Below are positions 16,928 to 25,916 of a stretch of 64,000 nucleotides of DNA, piece after piece. The notes beneath the pieces were generated by a model. The model saw nothing but the letters and a program-made list of their open reading frames with translations. It was not told where the DNA came from and made no database searches. The translations under genes and the position numbers were made by a program. Every line of letters begins with the position of its first letter. Positions within the stretch are counted from its first letter, which is position 1. Origin of the DNA: Hyalangium ruber (lineage in GTDB: Bacteria; Myxococcota; Myxococcia; Myxococcales; Myxococcaceae). Location of the stretch: contig NZ_JAXIVS010000001.1 in assembly GCF_034259325.1 (NCBI RefSeq), positions 682,001 through 746,000 of the forward strand, read 5' to 3'.

Positions 16928-17629
16928 ATGGAACCTACCTTCACGCAGCTGTTCAGCGAGGTCGGCAAGGAGTTCACCTCGCTGAACGTGGGCGCCATCC
17001 TGCCGCGCATGGTGGCGGCGGTGATCATCGGCGCCGTGCTGTCGCTGCGTCCCTGGCGCCCGCTCATGGGGCGGGCGATGCCCAAGTCGGAGATGATCCA
17101 GGCCCAGGTGCTCCTATGCACCGCGGCCGCCGTCATCACCGCCGTCATCGGCGACAGCCTGGCCAAGGCCTTCGGGTTGGTGGGCCTGGGCGGCTTCGTG
17201 CGCTTCCGCTCGGGGCTCAAGGATCCGCGCGACGCGGCGATCCTCTTCCTGATGATCGGCCTGGGCATGGCCTGCGGGCACGGCAGCCTGGGGCTGGCGG
17301 GCGTGGGCACGGTGTTCGTCGCCCTGCTGCTGCTGGTGCTCGACTTCTTCAACAAGGAGGAGAAGGTCGCCAAGCAGCGGGTGGTGCTATCGGCGCAGGC
17401 GGATGACCTCATCGGCGCGGAGGCCTCGCTGCGCAAGGCGCTGGGCGAGCGCAACGTGCTGGTGAAGGGCTGTGCGTTCGACTTCGACGGGCGCCGGCTG
17501 GAGCTGGAAGTGGAAGAGAAGGAACCCGGGACCCTCGCCCAGGCGCTGGGCCGGACGGAGGGCGCGCCCCTGCGTGGGCTGCGATGGACCGCGGTGAACC
17601 CCAAAGGTGGACGGGAGGAACTCGTATGA
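16928..17629 (+). CDS. DUF4956 membrane protein
   Basis: 233 residues from ATG 16928; a GTG at 16919, touching the previous stop, is the alternative start. Three to four membrane helices fill the first 145 residues (VAAVIIGAVLSL, VLLCTAAAVITAVIG, ILFLMIGLGMACG, VFVALLLLVLDFF). Between them is the DUF4956 signature LGGFVRFRSGLKDPRDAA, whose Arg/Lys cluster faces one membrane side. A cytoplasmic alpha/beta tail of about 80 residues follows. The family function is unproven; its frequent pairing with VTC domains suggests it holds the polymerase at the membrane or passes its product. Its stop overlaps the start of the lipoprotein gene (ATGA). Confidence 0.87.
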   Translation: MEPTFTQLFSEVGKEFTSLNVGAILPRMVAAVIIGAVLSLRPWRPLMGRAMPKSEMIQAQVLLCTAAAVITAVIGDSLAKAFGLVGLGGFVRFRSGLKDPRDAAILFLMIGLGMACGHGSLGLAGVGTVFVALLLLVLDFFNKEEKVAKQRVVLSAQADDLIGAEASLRKALGERNVLVKGCAFDFDGRRLELEVEEKEPGTLAQALGRTEGAPLRGLRWTAVNPKGGREELV

Positions 17630-18396
17630 AGAGGGCTGTGGTGGCCGCGTTGGCGGCGGGGGCGTGGCTGGTGGGGTGTGGTGGCGGGGGCAGCCTGCCG
17701 CCCGGAGAACAGCCCGTGAATCCAGGGGGGCCGGTGGCGCTGCCGGGCACCCCGGAGACGCCTGGAGAGGAGAACAAGCCCACCGTCACGCAGAGCCTCT
17801 GGCCGCTCACGACGGGCTCGACCTGGACGTACCTCATCACCGATCCCAACCAGGGCACCTTCCATAAGACGGTGGAGGTGAAGGGCCCCAGCGAGGTGCC
17901 GAACATCACGCCGAAGATGACCGGCGTCCTCGTCCACAGCCGCCAGGCACGCGCCACCGAGACCTATGAGGAACAGTCCTGGCAGTTGGAGCTGACCAAC
18001 GGCCTCGTGGTTCGCCTGCGCGAGGAGGACATCCAGGACGGCATCCCCATCCGGGCCACCACCTGGACCACGGCCAGCGGCACCGCCGCCACCGTGAAGT
18101 CCATCTCCCGTGAGCAGGCGATGACCTGGAAGCACGCGGACACCATCACCGAGTGGACCCGCATGGGCGACGGCTCCCAGGACAGCAAGGAGCGCACCTA
18201 TGAATGGACCGTCCTCGCGGTGAACGACACCGTGTCCACCCCGGCGGGCACCTTCACCAACGCCATCAAGCTGCAGCGGCGCCGGCTCGACAAGCAGTCC
18301 AAAGACCGCACCTACTGGCTCGTGCCCGGCATCGGGAAGGTGAAGGAGACGGGCGAGCGCGACGAGGAGCTCGTCTCCTTCGACATCAAGAAGTAG
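17626..18396 (+). CDS. Lipoprotein of the VTC operon
   Basis: 256 residues from ATG 17626, which overlaps the DUF4956 stop by four bases and has GGGAGGA upstream. A type II signal ends in WLVGCGGGG (lipid Cys near residue 18). After a Pro/Gly-rich spacer comes a beta-rich domain starting LWPLTTGSTWTYLIT, with WTVLAVNDTVSTPAGTFTNAIKLQRRR and YWLVPGIGKVKE. This pattern is common in secreted bacterial lipoproteins of unknown role. It is the last gene of the five-gene operon and would sit in the cell envelope. Confidence 0.8.
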   Translation: MKRAVVAALAAGAWLVGCGGGGSLPPGEQPVNPGGPVALPGTPETPGEENKPTVTQSLWPLTTGSTWTYLITDPNQGTFHKTVEVKGPSEVPNITPKMTGVLVHSRQARATETYEEQSWQLELTNGLVVRLREEDIQDGIPIRATTWTTASGTAATVKSISREQAMTWKHADTITEWTRMGDGSQDSKERTYEWTVLAVNDTVSTPAGTFTNAIKLQRRRLDKQSKDRTYWLVPGIGKVKETGERDEELVSFDIKK

Positions 18397-18490
18397 GCCC
18401 GCTCCGGGAGATTGCGACCGCCCGAGGGCTCCTCCGTCCGCCTGCTGACCAGTCGCCAGGTTGGATGGAGGTCCAACGGTGAACGGTTGA

Positions 18491-18526
18491 GCCTCCGAAC
18501 CCAGACTCCACTGGGTCGGAGGCTTC
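18491..18526 (+). promoter_or_regulatory. Hairpin that covers the ribosome-binding site of the metallophosphatase gene
   Basis: The arms 18491-18504 and 18511-18523 pair over 13 positions with one bulged A and a six-base loop (ACTCCA). The right arm contains GGAGG at 18518-18522, the only good Shine-Dalgarno for the ATG at 18527. In RNA the site would be hidden. It could act as a translational switch (thermosensor or protein-controlled) or end transcription of the upstream operon; there is no T-run, which argues against a simple intrinsic terminator. Confidence 0.6.
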
Positions 18527-20149
18527 ATGCATCTGGCGAAGGTACCCGCGCTTGGCGCTCTAGCCCTGGCGCTCACTCTGACCACGGGGGCTGCCCACGC
18601 GGCGACCCTCACGCGTACGCCCTATCTGCAACGCGTGGGCCCCGACACGGCCACCGTGGCCTTCCGGCTGGACACCAACTGCTCGCCCGAGGTCCGCTAC
18701 GGCATCAACGGCGCGACGAACCTGGTCGCCCGCTCGCAAGCAAGCGGGCGTGTGCATGCCGTGGTGCTCACCGGGCTGACGCCGGGCGCCGAGTACACCT
18801 ACCTGGTGGAAGGCTGCGGCGCCAAGACCGAGCCCAAGCGCTTCAGCACCGCGCCCGTCCCCGGCACGCGCAAGGTGCGTTTCGCGGCCGTGGGCGACTT
18901 CGGCACCGGCGGCAAGAGCCAGAAGGAAGTGGCCGCCGCCATGCTCACCCAGCAGCCCGAGCTCTTCGTCGCGCTCGGTGACAACGCCTACTCGTCCGGC
19001 ACCGAGGCGGAGATCCAGAACAATCTCTTCGCCCCCATGGCGGCGCTGCTCGCGGAGGTGCCCTTCTTCGCGGTGGCCGGCAACCACGAGTACGTCACCA
19101 ACGCCTCCCAGCCGTACCTGGACAACCTCTACCTGCCCACCAGCCCCAGCGGCGGCGAGCGCTACTACTCGTTCGACTGGGGCCACGTTCACTTCGTGGG
19201 GCTGGACTCGAGCTGCGCCATCGGCCTGGCCTCCAAGGACCTGTGTACCCTGGAGGCGCAGAAGAAGTGGGTGGAGGCGGATCTCGCGGCCAGCACCGCC
19301 GACTGGAAGGTCGTCTACTTCCACCACCCGCCCTGGTCGAGCGGCGAGCACGGCTCGCAGCTGCTCATGCGCCGCGAGTTCGGGCCACTGTTCGAGCGCT
19401 ACGGCGTGGACCTCGTCCTCACCGGGCATGACCACAACTACGAGCGCAGCCACCCCATGCTGGGAAATGACCGGGCTCCCTCGGGCCAGCGTGGCGTCCC
19501 CTACCTCGTGGTGGGCGGCGGCGGCGCCTCCCTGCGCGCATTCTCCGCCTCGCAGCCCGCGTGGAGCGCCAAGCGCAACAACACGGACTTCGGCTTCCTC
19601 GACGTCACCGTCATCGAGGGCACCCTCACCGCCCAGCTCCGGACGCCCAAGGGCGGGGTGATCGACTCCTTCACCCTGACGAAGCAGCTCGCGCCGCGCG
19701 AGGATCCTCCTCCCGCCGCGAAGCTGAGCATCGACGTGGAGGGGGAGCGGGGCAACGCGCCGCACCAGGCCTTCTTCCTCGCCACCCCGCCCTCCTCCGA
19801 CACCACGGTGAGCTGGGACTTCGGAGACGGGCAGAGCGCCGAGGGCACTCAGGTGACGCACCTCTATAACGAGCCGGGCCAGTACACCGTGACGGCGACA
19901 GCCTCCAACGGCGACACGGCCACCACCCAGGTCGCCGTGGCGGAGGCGGACACCGGCGAGGTGCCGACCACGCCAGGAACTCCCGTCACCGGCACCCCGC
20001 AGCCCTCTCCCGGTCCGTCGCAGGGGACGAATCCCCCGCTGTCCGATGAGGGCGGCGCCAGCGCCGGGTGCGCCACCGTCCCCATGGGCGCGTTGCTCCC
20101 GCTGGGTGCGCTCGCCCTGGCCGGGTTGCTGCGCCGCCGGCGGCGCTGA
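18527..20149 (+). CDS. Secreted metallophosphoesterase (purple acid phosphatase-like) with PKD domain and MYXO-CTERM tail
   Basis: 540 residues. A signal peptide ends GAAHA, then an Fn3-like domain (TLTRTPYLQRVGPDTATVAF). The metallophosphoesterase core follows with its metal motifs in order: VGDFGTGG, LGDNAYS, AGNHEY, HHPPW and TGHDHNYER. A PKD domain (VSWDFGDGQSAEGTQVTHLY) lies near residues 400-460. After a Thr/Pro linker the protein ends with GCATVPMGALLPLGALALAGLLRRRRR, shown here as Cys, helix, Arg cluster: the MYXO-CTERM tag for myxosortase-type surface sorting. It probably hydrolyses phosphate esters outside the cell. Translation may be controlled by the hairpin just before the start. 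Confidence 0.9.
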   Translation: MHLAKVPALGALALALTLTTGAAHAATLTRTPYLQRVGPDTATVAFRLDTNCSPEVRYGINGATNLVARSQASGRVHAVVLTGLTPGAEYTYLVEGCGAKTEPKRFSTAPVPGTRKVRFAAVGDFGTGGKSQKEVAAAMLTQQPELFVALGDNAYSSGTEAEIQNNLFAPMAALLAEVPFFAVAGNHEYVTNASQPYLDNLYLPTSPSGGERYYSFDWGHVHFVGLDSSCAIGLASKDLCTLEAQKKWVEADLAASTADWKVVYFHHPPWSSGEHGSQLLMRREFGPLFERYGVDLVLTGHDHNYERSHPMLGNDRAPSGQRGVPYLVVGGGGASLRAFSASQPAWSAKRNNTDFGFLDVTVIEGTLTAQLRTPKGGVIDSFTLTKQLAPREDPPPAAKLSIDVEGERGNAPHQAFFLATPPSSDTTVSWDFGDGQSAEGTQVTHLYNEPGQYTVTATASNGDTATTQVAVAEADTGEVPTTPGTPVTGTPQPSPGPSQGTNPPLSDEGGASAGCATVPMGALLPLGALALAGLLRRRRR

Positions 20150-20152
20150 GCC

Positions 20153-20614
20153 CTACGCGGGTGACAGCACCATGCGCATGCGTGCCCACAGGTCCGCGAG
20201 CTCGAAGGGCTTGTCGGGTACGCATGCCGCTCCCAGCCGTGCCGCCTCCGCATGCAGCGCCGTGTCCTCCGAGGAGGTGATGAAGATGACGGGGGTGAAC
20301 CAGTTCTCGCGCCGCAGTCGGGCCAGCAGCTCCAGGCTCGGGAAGCCCGGCATCCGGACATCCGCGATGAGGAGATCCAACTCGCGTGGCTGCTCCTCCA
20401 GCAATCCGGCGACGAGGGCGCGGAGCGTCGTGGGGCCATCCTCCGCCTCCTGCACCTCGTAGCCGTCCCTCATCAGCGTGGAGCGGATGAGGGAGCGGAG
20501 CCCCGACTGGTCCTCGCCCAGCAGCACGCGCAGCGGCCGCGGAGTCCGGTGGGCCTGCTCGGCTCGCAGCGGGTTGCTCCGCACCGTCTGCTTCGCCCTC
20601 CAATGTGTCGCCAT
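20153..20614 (-). CDS. Response regulator, receiver domain only
   Basis: 153 residues from ATG 20614, chosen because GGAGG precedes it; the in-frame extension to 20782 has no domain content. The receiver domain fills about residues 28-150: RVLLGEDQSGLRSLIRSTL (acidic pocket with Glu-Asp), LDLLIADVRMPG with the phospho-acceptor Asp, VIFITSSED with the switch Ser, and VPDKPFE with the conserved Lys. There is no output domain, so it should act as a phospho-relay protein or diffusible regulator. No partner histidine kinase is adjacent. Confidence 0.9.
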   Translation of the reverse strand: MATHWRAKQTVRSNPLRAEQAHRTPRPLRVLLGEDQSGLRSLIRSTLMRDGYEVQEAEDGPTTLRALVAGLLEEQPRELDLLIADVRMPGFPSLELLARLRRENWFTPVIFITSSEDTALHAEAARLGAACVPDKPFELADLWARMRMVLSPA

Positions 20615-20793
20615 GGGCCCTCCTCGTGTTGGGGCTTTCCGAACGAAGAGCAGGCGCCGTGCCAACCTCCACTCAGAGCGAGCACAGAGGGCGGAGAGCC
20701 CGTGGGGCTGTGGCAGATTGCTACGGGTGGTGAGGATTGCCACGACCCACCCGCCACACCTGCCTGCCCTGTTCCACTTCAAAGCGAGAGCCG

Positions 20794-21951
20794 CTACGGA
20801 GTCTGGGCCAGCCCTTCAGCGGGCTGCCCCTCCGGCGCGCGCACCCGGGGGACGCGCAGGGTGAGCCCCACGCTCCAGTGGAACAGCGGCAGGCCCTTGA
20901 AGGCCTGGAAGAGGAGCCAGGGGCCCACGCAGCCCGCGAGGCACCCGAGCACGAAATGCACCGCCAGCGGCATCCCCGGGTGCAAGCGCTCCAGCGCGAT
21001 GCGCATCCCCGAGACGAAGTAGATGTGGAAGAGGTAGAGCGTCATGCTGATGGAGCCCGTGAAGACGAGCCGGCTCCAGGCCTCCTTCCACGCCGCGCCG
21101 CCCTCGGAGACCCGCTGGCGCAGGAAGACGATCAGCGAGAACAGCATGCCGAAGCCCAGGGGACCGTTGAGGCCGCACACCACCGGGTACAGCTCCTCGG
21201 GGAACACCGCGTAGATGAGGACGATCAGCGCGAAGAAGGCCGTGGGCAGCAGCGCCTGGAGCGCCACCGGCCACCGGGCGATCGCCTGGCGCACCGCGGG
21301 CAGCAGCGGGTAGACGAGCAGCCCCAGCCCGAAGAAGCGGTTCCAGGACAGGATCATCTCCACGTAGCCGCCCACGTTGCTGCTATCGCTCCAGGGGATC
21401 GCCAGCAGGTGCAGGAGGACGGCGAGGCCGAAGTAGACCGCCCCGCTCCAGCGCCCCAGCGCGGACGCGGCGTACTTGCGGAACAGCCACGCCATCAGGG
21501 TGCAGCCCACCAGCGCATGCACGAACCAGAAGATGGAGTAGGCGGGGAACCACGTGGTGGGCATCCGCAGTAGCACCGACAGCCAGCCCTCGCGCCCGTG
21601 GACCGCGCCCCGCGTGAGCTCCTGCATGAGGAACAGGACCGGCGCCCACACCAGCATCGGAACGAGGAGCTTGTTCACCTTCTTGCGCATGAAGTCGAAC
21701 AGCGACAGGTCCGCCCGCCCGAAGGCGGCCACCGCCACCCCCGAGCCCATCAGCATCACCGCCATGTTGAAGCTGTGGAGCAATTCGACCACGACCCGCA
21801 GGTCGGTCCGGTCCGCGGCGAAGAGCTTTCGGACCCCGTGGGTCGCGTCTACGCCGAGCACATGCACGACCACGACAAGCAGGATGCCGATGCCCCGCAT
21901 GCTGTACAGGTCACTGGAAAGCCTCTGGATGTCTTCCCGGTTGTCGCGCAT
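20794..21951 (-). CDS. Acyltransferase 3 family membrane protein
   Basis: 385 residues with about ten membrane helices. The opening SSDLYSMRGIGILLVVVVHVLG is the family's typical start (usual form: L-RGIAI--V---H), with the catalytic His in VVHV. Later segments such as YSIFWFVHALVGCTLMAW and SISMTLYLFHIYFV also match the O-acyltransferase pattern. These enzymes acylate sugars of the envelope or exopolysaccharides from inside the inner membrane. It stands alone; the gap upstream is unusually AT-rich for this genome and probably holds its promoter. Confidence 0.85.
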   Translation of the reverse strand: MRDNREDIQRLSSDLYSMRGIGILLVVVVHVLGVDATHGVRKLFAADRTDLRVVVELLHSFNMAVMLMGSGVAVAAFGRADLSLFDFMRKKVNKLLVPMLVWAPVLFLMQELTRGAVHGREGWLSVLLRMPTTWFPAYSIFWFVHALVGCTLMAWLFRKYAASALGRWSGAVYFGLAVLLHLLAIPWSDSSNVGGYVEMILSWNRFFGLGLLVYPLLPAVRQAIARWPVALQALLPTAFFALIVLIYAVFPEELYPVVCGLNGPLGFGMLFSLIVFLRQRVSEGGAAWKEAWSRLVFTGSISMTLYLFHIYFVSGMRIALERLHPGMPLAVHFVLGCLAGCVGPWLLFQAFKGLPLFHWSVGLTLRVPRVRAPEGQPAEGLAQTP

Positions 21952-22040
21952 ACCGCCCCTTTGCGGTCCAATTATTACTGAAAACAGGAAAACTTGCGAG
22001 ATTCAGACAACCCGGGTTCCGAACAAGCATTCCGGCATTT

Positions 22041-22072
22041 ACTGATTTACAAGCCAGACAAAAAGAATCAGT
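22041..22072. promoter_or_regulatory. Inverted repeat in an AT-rich intergenic region
   Basis: ACTGATT at 22041-22047 is mirrored by AATCAGT at 22066-22072, 18 bases apart, in a 220-base gap that is clearly AT-richer than the rest of the window. The same 7-base arms form the TetR-type palindrome at 35668-35682, but there with a one-base centre. This might be a spaced binding site or chance. Confidence 0.25.
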
Positions 22073-22172
22073 CAGGCAGTCAATTCGAAGTGCCTGCCCA
22101 GGGGGCCATGCTTGTGCTTCTGCGTGCTTGCCACCGGGCAGCCGGGATGCGATGGCCGACGGACTGCCCGCC

Positions 22173-23627
22173 ATGAAACGACCGCACCGCCCGGCCTCCA
22201 AGAAGTCCTCCTCGAAGAGGTCCTCCCCGCCTTCTTCCCAGAAGTCCGCCTCCCGGCCCGCGCCCTCGCGAGCGGCCCCTCGGGAGGAGGCTTCGGCGCG
22301 CTCCACCCGCCCGCTGCGGGAGGATCTGGTGCTGCAGGCCAGCCTGGAGGCCTATGGCCTGGTGCGTCACGAGGGCCGCCTCTCGGATCGGGCGCTCGAC
22401 TTCACCCTGCGCCGCAAGGCGCACCTGTACTCCACCGAGCGCCGCGCCGTGTCCGAGCGCGTCTACGCCCTGCTGCGCCGCCAGCGCACGGTGGACTACC
22501 TGCTCTCCCGCGCGCGCTCCGGCTTCGAGCGGCTGGAGACCACTCGCCAGGATGTGCTGCGGCTGGCCGCCTCGCGCGTCCTCCATGGAGAGAGCACCCC
22601 CACCGTGGCCCGCGACTCGGCGCTGTCGGGCGAGGATGCCGCCGCCCTGAACGCGCTCCCCGAGGCCGCCGCGGCCCTGGAGGCCCTGCCCGCCGCGAAG
22701 CGCTTCCCCATCGCCGCCTCCCTGCCGGACTTCCTGGCCGCGAAGTTCCAGGAGACGTTTGGCGAGGACGCGGTGCGCGCCGCCGAGGCGATGAACGAGC
22801 GGGCGCCGCTCACCGCGCGCTTCAACCCGCTGAAGACCGACCGCGAAACCCTGAGGAAGCGCCTGGCCGAGGAGGGCGTCGAGAGCACCCCCACGCCCCT
22901 GTCCCCGCTGGGCCTGTGGCTGGAGACGCGCGTCAACGTCTTCTCGCTCGAGAGCTTCCGCGAGGGCTTCCTGGAGCTGCAGGACGAGGGCAGCCAGCTG
23001 CTCGGCATGCTGGTGGATGCTCCTCCTACCCGGGTGGTGGATGCGTGCGCGGGCGCCGGGGGCAAGACGCTGCAGCTCGCGGCGCAGATGAAGAACCGGG
23101 GCGACCTGCATGCCCTGGACGTGGACGAGGGCCGCATCGACGAGCTGCGCAAGCGCGCGCGCCGGGCGGGCGTCCACAACGCCCGCACGCAGGTCATCCC
23201 TCCCGAGGGCGCTCCCGCCGAGGAGGCCATCGCCCCGCTGAAGGACAAGGCGGACCGGGTGCTGGTGGACGCGCCGTGCAGCGGCACGGGCACCTACCGC
23301 CGCAAGCCGGACGCGCGCTACCGCGTCACCGCCGAGGAGCTGAAGAACCAGGTGGCGCGGCAGAAGGCGCTGCTGGAGCGCTTCTCCGCCATGGTGAAGC
23401 CGGGCGGCCGGCTCATCTACGGCACGTGCAGCATCCTCCGCGAGGAGAACGAGGCGGTGGTGGAGGACTTCCTCTCGCGCCACCCGGACTTCTCCGTGCG
23501 CCCGGTGGCCGAGGAGCTGGGCGCGGAGCTGGGCGCCAAGGTCAGCCGCGGCCCGTTCCTGCGGCTGGCGCCCCACACCCACGGAACGGATGGGTTCTTC
23601 GGCGCCATCCTGGTCCGAGCGAAGTAA
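22173..23627 (+). CDS. RsmB-family 16S rRNA (cytosine-5) methyltransferase
   Basis: 484 residues from ATG 22173; an ATG at 22152 is also possible, and neither has a good ribosome site. After a basic Ser-rich start comes an RsmB/NusB-like helical region (residues about 50-130), then the methyltransferase domain: VVDACAGAGGKTLQLAA (AdoMet site), LDVDEGRIDELRKRA, and the two catalytic-cysteine motifs DAPCSGTG and YGTCSILREENE. It methylates a cytosine in rRNA using the Cys of the TCS motif as nucleophile. At 484 residues it is somewhat longer than E. coli RsmB, mainly from the disordered start. Which rRNA position it modifies cannot be told. Confidence 0.88.
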   Translation: MKRPHRPASKKSSSKRSSPPSSQKSASRPAPSRAAPREEASARSTRPLREDLVLQASLEAYGLVRHEGRLSDRALDFTLRRKAHLYSTERRAVSERVYALLRRQRTVDYLLSRARSGFERLETTRQDVLRLAASRVLHGESTPTVARDSALSGEDAAALNALPEAAAALEALPAAKRFPIAASLPDFLAAKFQETFGEDAVRAAEAMNERAPLTARFNPLKTDRETLRKRLAEEGVESTPTPLSPLGLWLETRVNVFSLESFREGFLELQDEGSQLLGMLVDAPPTRVVDACAGAGGKTLQLAAQMKNRGDLHALDVDEGRIDELRKRARRAGVHNARTQVIPPEGAPAEEAIAPLKDKADRVLVDAPCSGTGTYRRKPDARYRVTAEELKNQVARQKALLERFSAMVKPGGRLIYGTCSILREENEAVVEDFLSRHPDFSVRPVAEELGAELGAKVSRGPFLRLAPHTHGTDGFFGAILVRAK

Positions 23628-23661
23628 TCTGGGGCCTCCCTCGCAACGGAGAGCCCTGGCA

Positions 23662-25431
23662 ATGTCGGAAGCCGTCCACTACCGCGTCTCCATGTCCCGC
23701 CCCCACACTCACCTCTTCGAGGTGGAGGCGCGCTTCCCGGCGGGGCCCGAGGTGCTCGATGCCGTGCTTCCGGTGTGGACGCCGGGCAGCTACCTGGTCC
23801 GCGAGTACGCCCGACACCTCCAGGACGTGACGGCGGTGGGCCCGGGCGACGAGGCACTCCCCGTGCAGCGCGTGGACAAGCGCACCTTCCGCGTCCGCGC
23901 GGGTGGCAAGGCCGTGAGCCTGCGCTACCGCGTCTACGCCCACGAGCTGACGGTGCGCACCAGCCACCTGGATGGCTCGCACGGCTACTTCAACGGCGCC
24001 ACCCTCTTCCTTTATACGGAGGCCACGCGCCACCTGCCCCACCACGTCACCGTGAAGGAGCCCGAGGGCTGGCGGACGTTCTGTGCGCTGGAGCGCCAGG
24101 GCGAGGCCTTCATCGCCTCGGACTATGACGAACTGGTGGACAGCCCCTTCGAAGTGGGGCCGCACACGCCGCACACTTTCACCGCCGCGGGCGTGCCCCA
24201 CGAGGTGGTCATCTGGGGCGACACGGTGGCGGACGCGGAGAAGCTCACCTCGGATCTGCAGCGCATCTGCGAGGCCGAGGCGCGGCTGTTCGGCGGGCTG
24301 CCCATGCGGCGCTACCTCTTCCTCGTCTACCTGTCGGACAAGGGGCGCGGCGGGCTGGAGCACCAGGCCTCCACGGCGCTGCTGTTCCCCCGCGCGGGCC
24401 TGCAGAGCAGCCGGGGCTGGGAGGACTTCCTCACGCTGGCGGCGCACGAGTACTTCCACCTGTGGAACGTCAAGCGCATCAAGCCGCGCGCCCTGGTGCC
24501 CTTCGACTACTCGCAGGAGAACTACACCACGCTGCTGTGGTCCTTCGAGGGGATGACGTCGTACTACGACAACCTCTTCGTGCGGCGCGCGGGCCTCATG
24601 TCCGCCCAGCGCTACCTCACGCGCCTGGGCGAGACGCTCACCAACCTGCACACCACGCCGGGTCGCCGCGTGCAGACGCTGGCCGACGCCTCGCTGATGA
24701 GCTGGATCAAGCACTACCGCCCGGACGAGAACTCGCCCAACAGCGCCATCTCCTACTATCTCAAGGGCGAAGTGGTGTGCGCCCTGCTGGACCTGGAGAT
24801 CCGCCGGGCCACCGACAACGCCAAGGGCCTGGACGACGTGATGCGCCTGCTGTGGCAGCGCTACGGAGACGGTTCGGGCGTGACGGAGGAAGGCGTGGAG
24901 GCGGCGGTGAACGAGGTGGCGGGCAAGGACCTGACGTCCTTCTTCGACCGGGCGGTGCGCTCCACCGAGGAGCTGGACTACTCCGTCTTCTCGCACGTGG
25001 GCCTGGAGGTGAGCTTCCGGGTGCGCGACTCGGCCGCGGACAAGGGCGGTACGCCGCCGGCGCGCAAGACCGGCGAGGTGAAGCCCAAGGGCTGGCTGGG
25101 GCTCACCACCCGGGGCCAGGCCACGGTGTCCATGGTGGTGGACGGCTCGCCGGCGATGGAGGCCGGGCTCTACCCCGAGGACGAGGTGGTGGCGCTGGAT
25201 GGATACAAGGTGGATGGGGCGGGGCTGGTGGGCCGGTGCGAGGACCGACGCCCAGGCGAGACGGTGCGGGTGACGCTGTTCCGCCGCGACAAGCTGATGG
25301 AGCTCCCGGTGGTGCTGGGCCAGAAGCCCGCGGACGCGGTGTACCTCACCCGGGTGGACAAGCCCTCCGAGGCGCAGAAGACCGCCTTCCAGGCCTGGCT
25401 GGGCGCGGCGTGGGACGAGGCGTTGGGTTAG
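23662..25431 (+). CDS. M61 family metallopeptidase with PDZ domain
   Basis: 589 residues from ATG 23662. It starts with a beta-rich M61 N-terminal domain (VWTPGSYLVREYARHL is the standard motif). The zinc site is AAHEYFHLWNVKRIKP near residue 270 (HExxH), with the third ligand expected in LWSFEGMTSYYDN. A PDZ domain follows near residues 470-560 (WLGLTTRGQATVSMVVDGSPAMEAGL). It belongs to the glycyl-aminopeptidase-like M61 group. No signal peptide is visible, so it is probably cytoplasmic. It begins 34 bases after the methyltransferase stop and may share its transcript. Confidence 0.92.
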   Translation: MSEAVHYRVSMSRPHTHLFEVEARFPAGPEVLDAVLPVWTPGSYLVREYARHLQDVTAVGPGDEALPVQRVDKRTFRVRAGGKAVSLRYRVYAHELTVRTSHLDGSHGYFNGATLFLYTEATRHLPHHVTVKEPEGWRTFCALERQGEAFIASDYDELVDSPFEVGPHTPHTFTAAGVPHEVVIWGDTVADAEKLTSDLQRICEAEARLFGGLPMRRYLFLVYLSDKGRGGLEHQASTALLFPRAGLQSSRGWEDFLTLAAHEYFHLWNVKRIKPRALVPFDYSQENYTTLLWSFEGMTSYYDNLFVRRAGLMSAQRYLTRLGETLTNLHTTPGRRVQTLADASLMSWIKHYRPDENSPNSAISYYLKGEVVCALLDLEIRRATDNAKGLDDVMRLLWQRYGDGSGVTEEGVEAAVNEVAGKDLTSFFDRAVRSTEELDYSVFSHVGLEVSFRVRDSAADKGGTPPARKTGEVKPKGWLGLTTRGQATVSMVVDGSPAMEAGLYPEDEVVALDGYKVDGAGLVGRCEDRRPGETVRVTLFRRDKLMELPVVLGQKPADAVYLTRVDKPSEAQKTAFQAWLGAAWDEALG

Positions 25432-25514
25432 GCGCGCTTCGCCCAGGCACATCTTCCGATGACTTCCTGACGGTTCACGTTGCCGCGCCAGGGGGGCAGC
25501 ACCACCTTCGGGCC

Positions 25515-25898
25515 ATGTTTCGGTTGCGCATCCTCGCGGTGATCCTCGGCCTCGGCTTCCTGCCGGCGTGTGACAACAGACCGGTGGTGGATAATGGGGG
25601 GGACCTCTGCGAGGAGGAGCTCGTCACGCTGCGGGTCGAGGTGTTGACGGCCGACGGAGCCCGGGTCAAGGGCGCCACGGTCACCGCCATCCATCTGGAG
25701 ACGAACCAGAGCATCACCGGAGTCACCAACGAGGAGGGCATCAGCCGGGCGGTGAACGAGTCGTTGGGCGCGGGCACCGTGCGGCTCCACGCCACGGCCG
25801 GAGCCAAGGTCTCTCCTCCCCTGGAGGTCGAGTGGCAGTGTGATGGTTGCCACTGCTCGCCCATTCCGGGGGCGGTGACACTGCAGCTCAACCCGTAG
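25515..25898 (+). CDS. Small lipoprotein with Ig-like/carboxypeptidase-regulatory-like domain
   Basis: 127 residues from ATG 25515. The type II signal is clear (LRILAVILGLGFLPAC, lipid Cys near residue 19). The mature part is one beta-sandwich: VTLRVEVLTADGARVKGATVTAIHLETNQSITGVTNEEG is the usual pattern of carboxypeptidase-regulatory-like or Cna-B-like modules, and the end has a Cys cluster (WQCDGCHCSP). It would be a lipid-anchored envelope protein; binding partner unknown. The same frame stays open far upstream, but that part is a shadow of the M61 gene. Confidence 0.75.
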   Translation: MFRLRILAVILGLGFLPACDNRPVVDNGGDLCEEELVTLRVEVLTADGARVKGATVTAIHLETNQSITGVTNEEGISRAVNESLGAGTVRLHATAGAKVSPPLEVEWQCDGCHCSPIPGAVTLQLNP

Positions 25899-25916
25899 AG
25901 TCCACGACCTGTAGGG

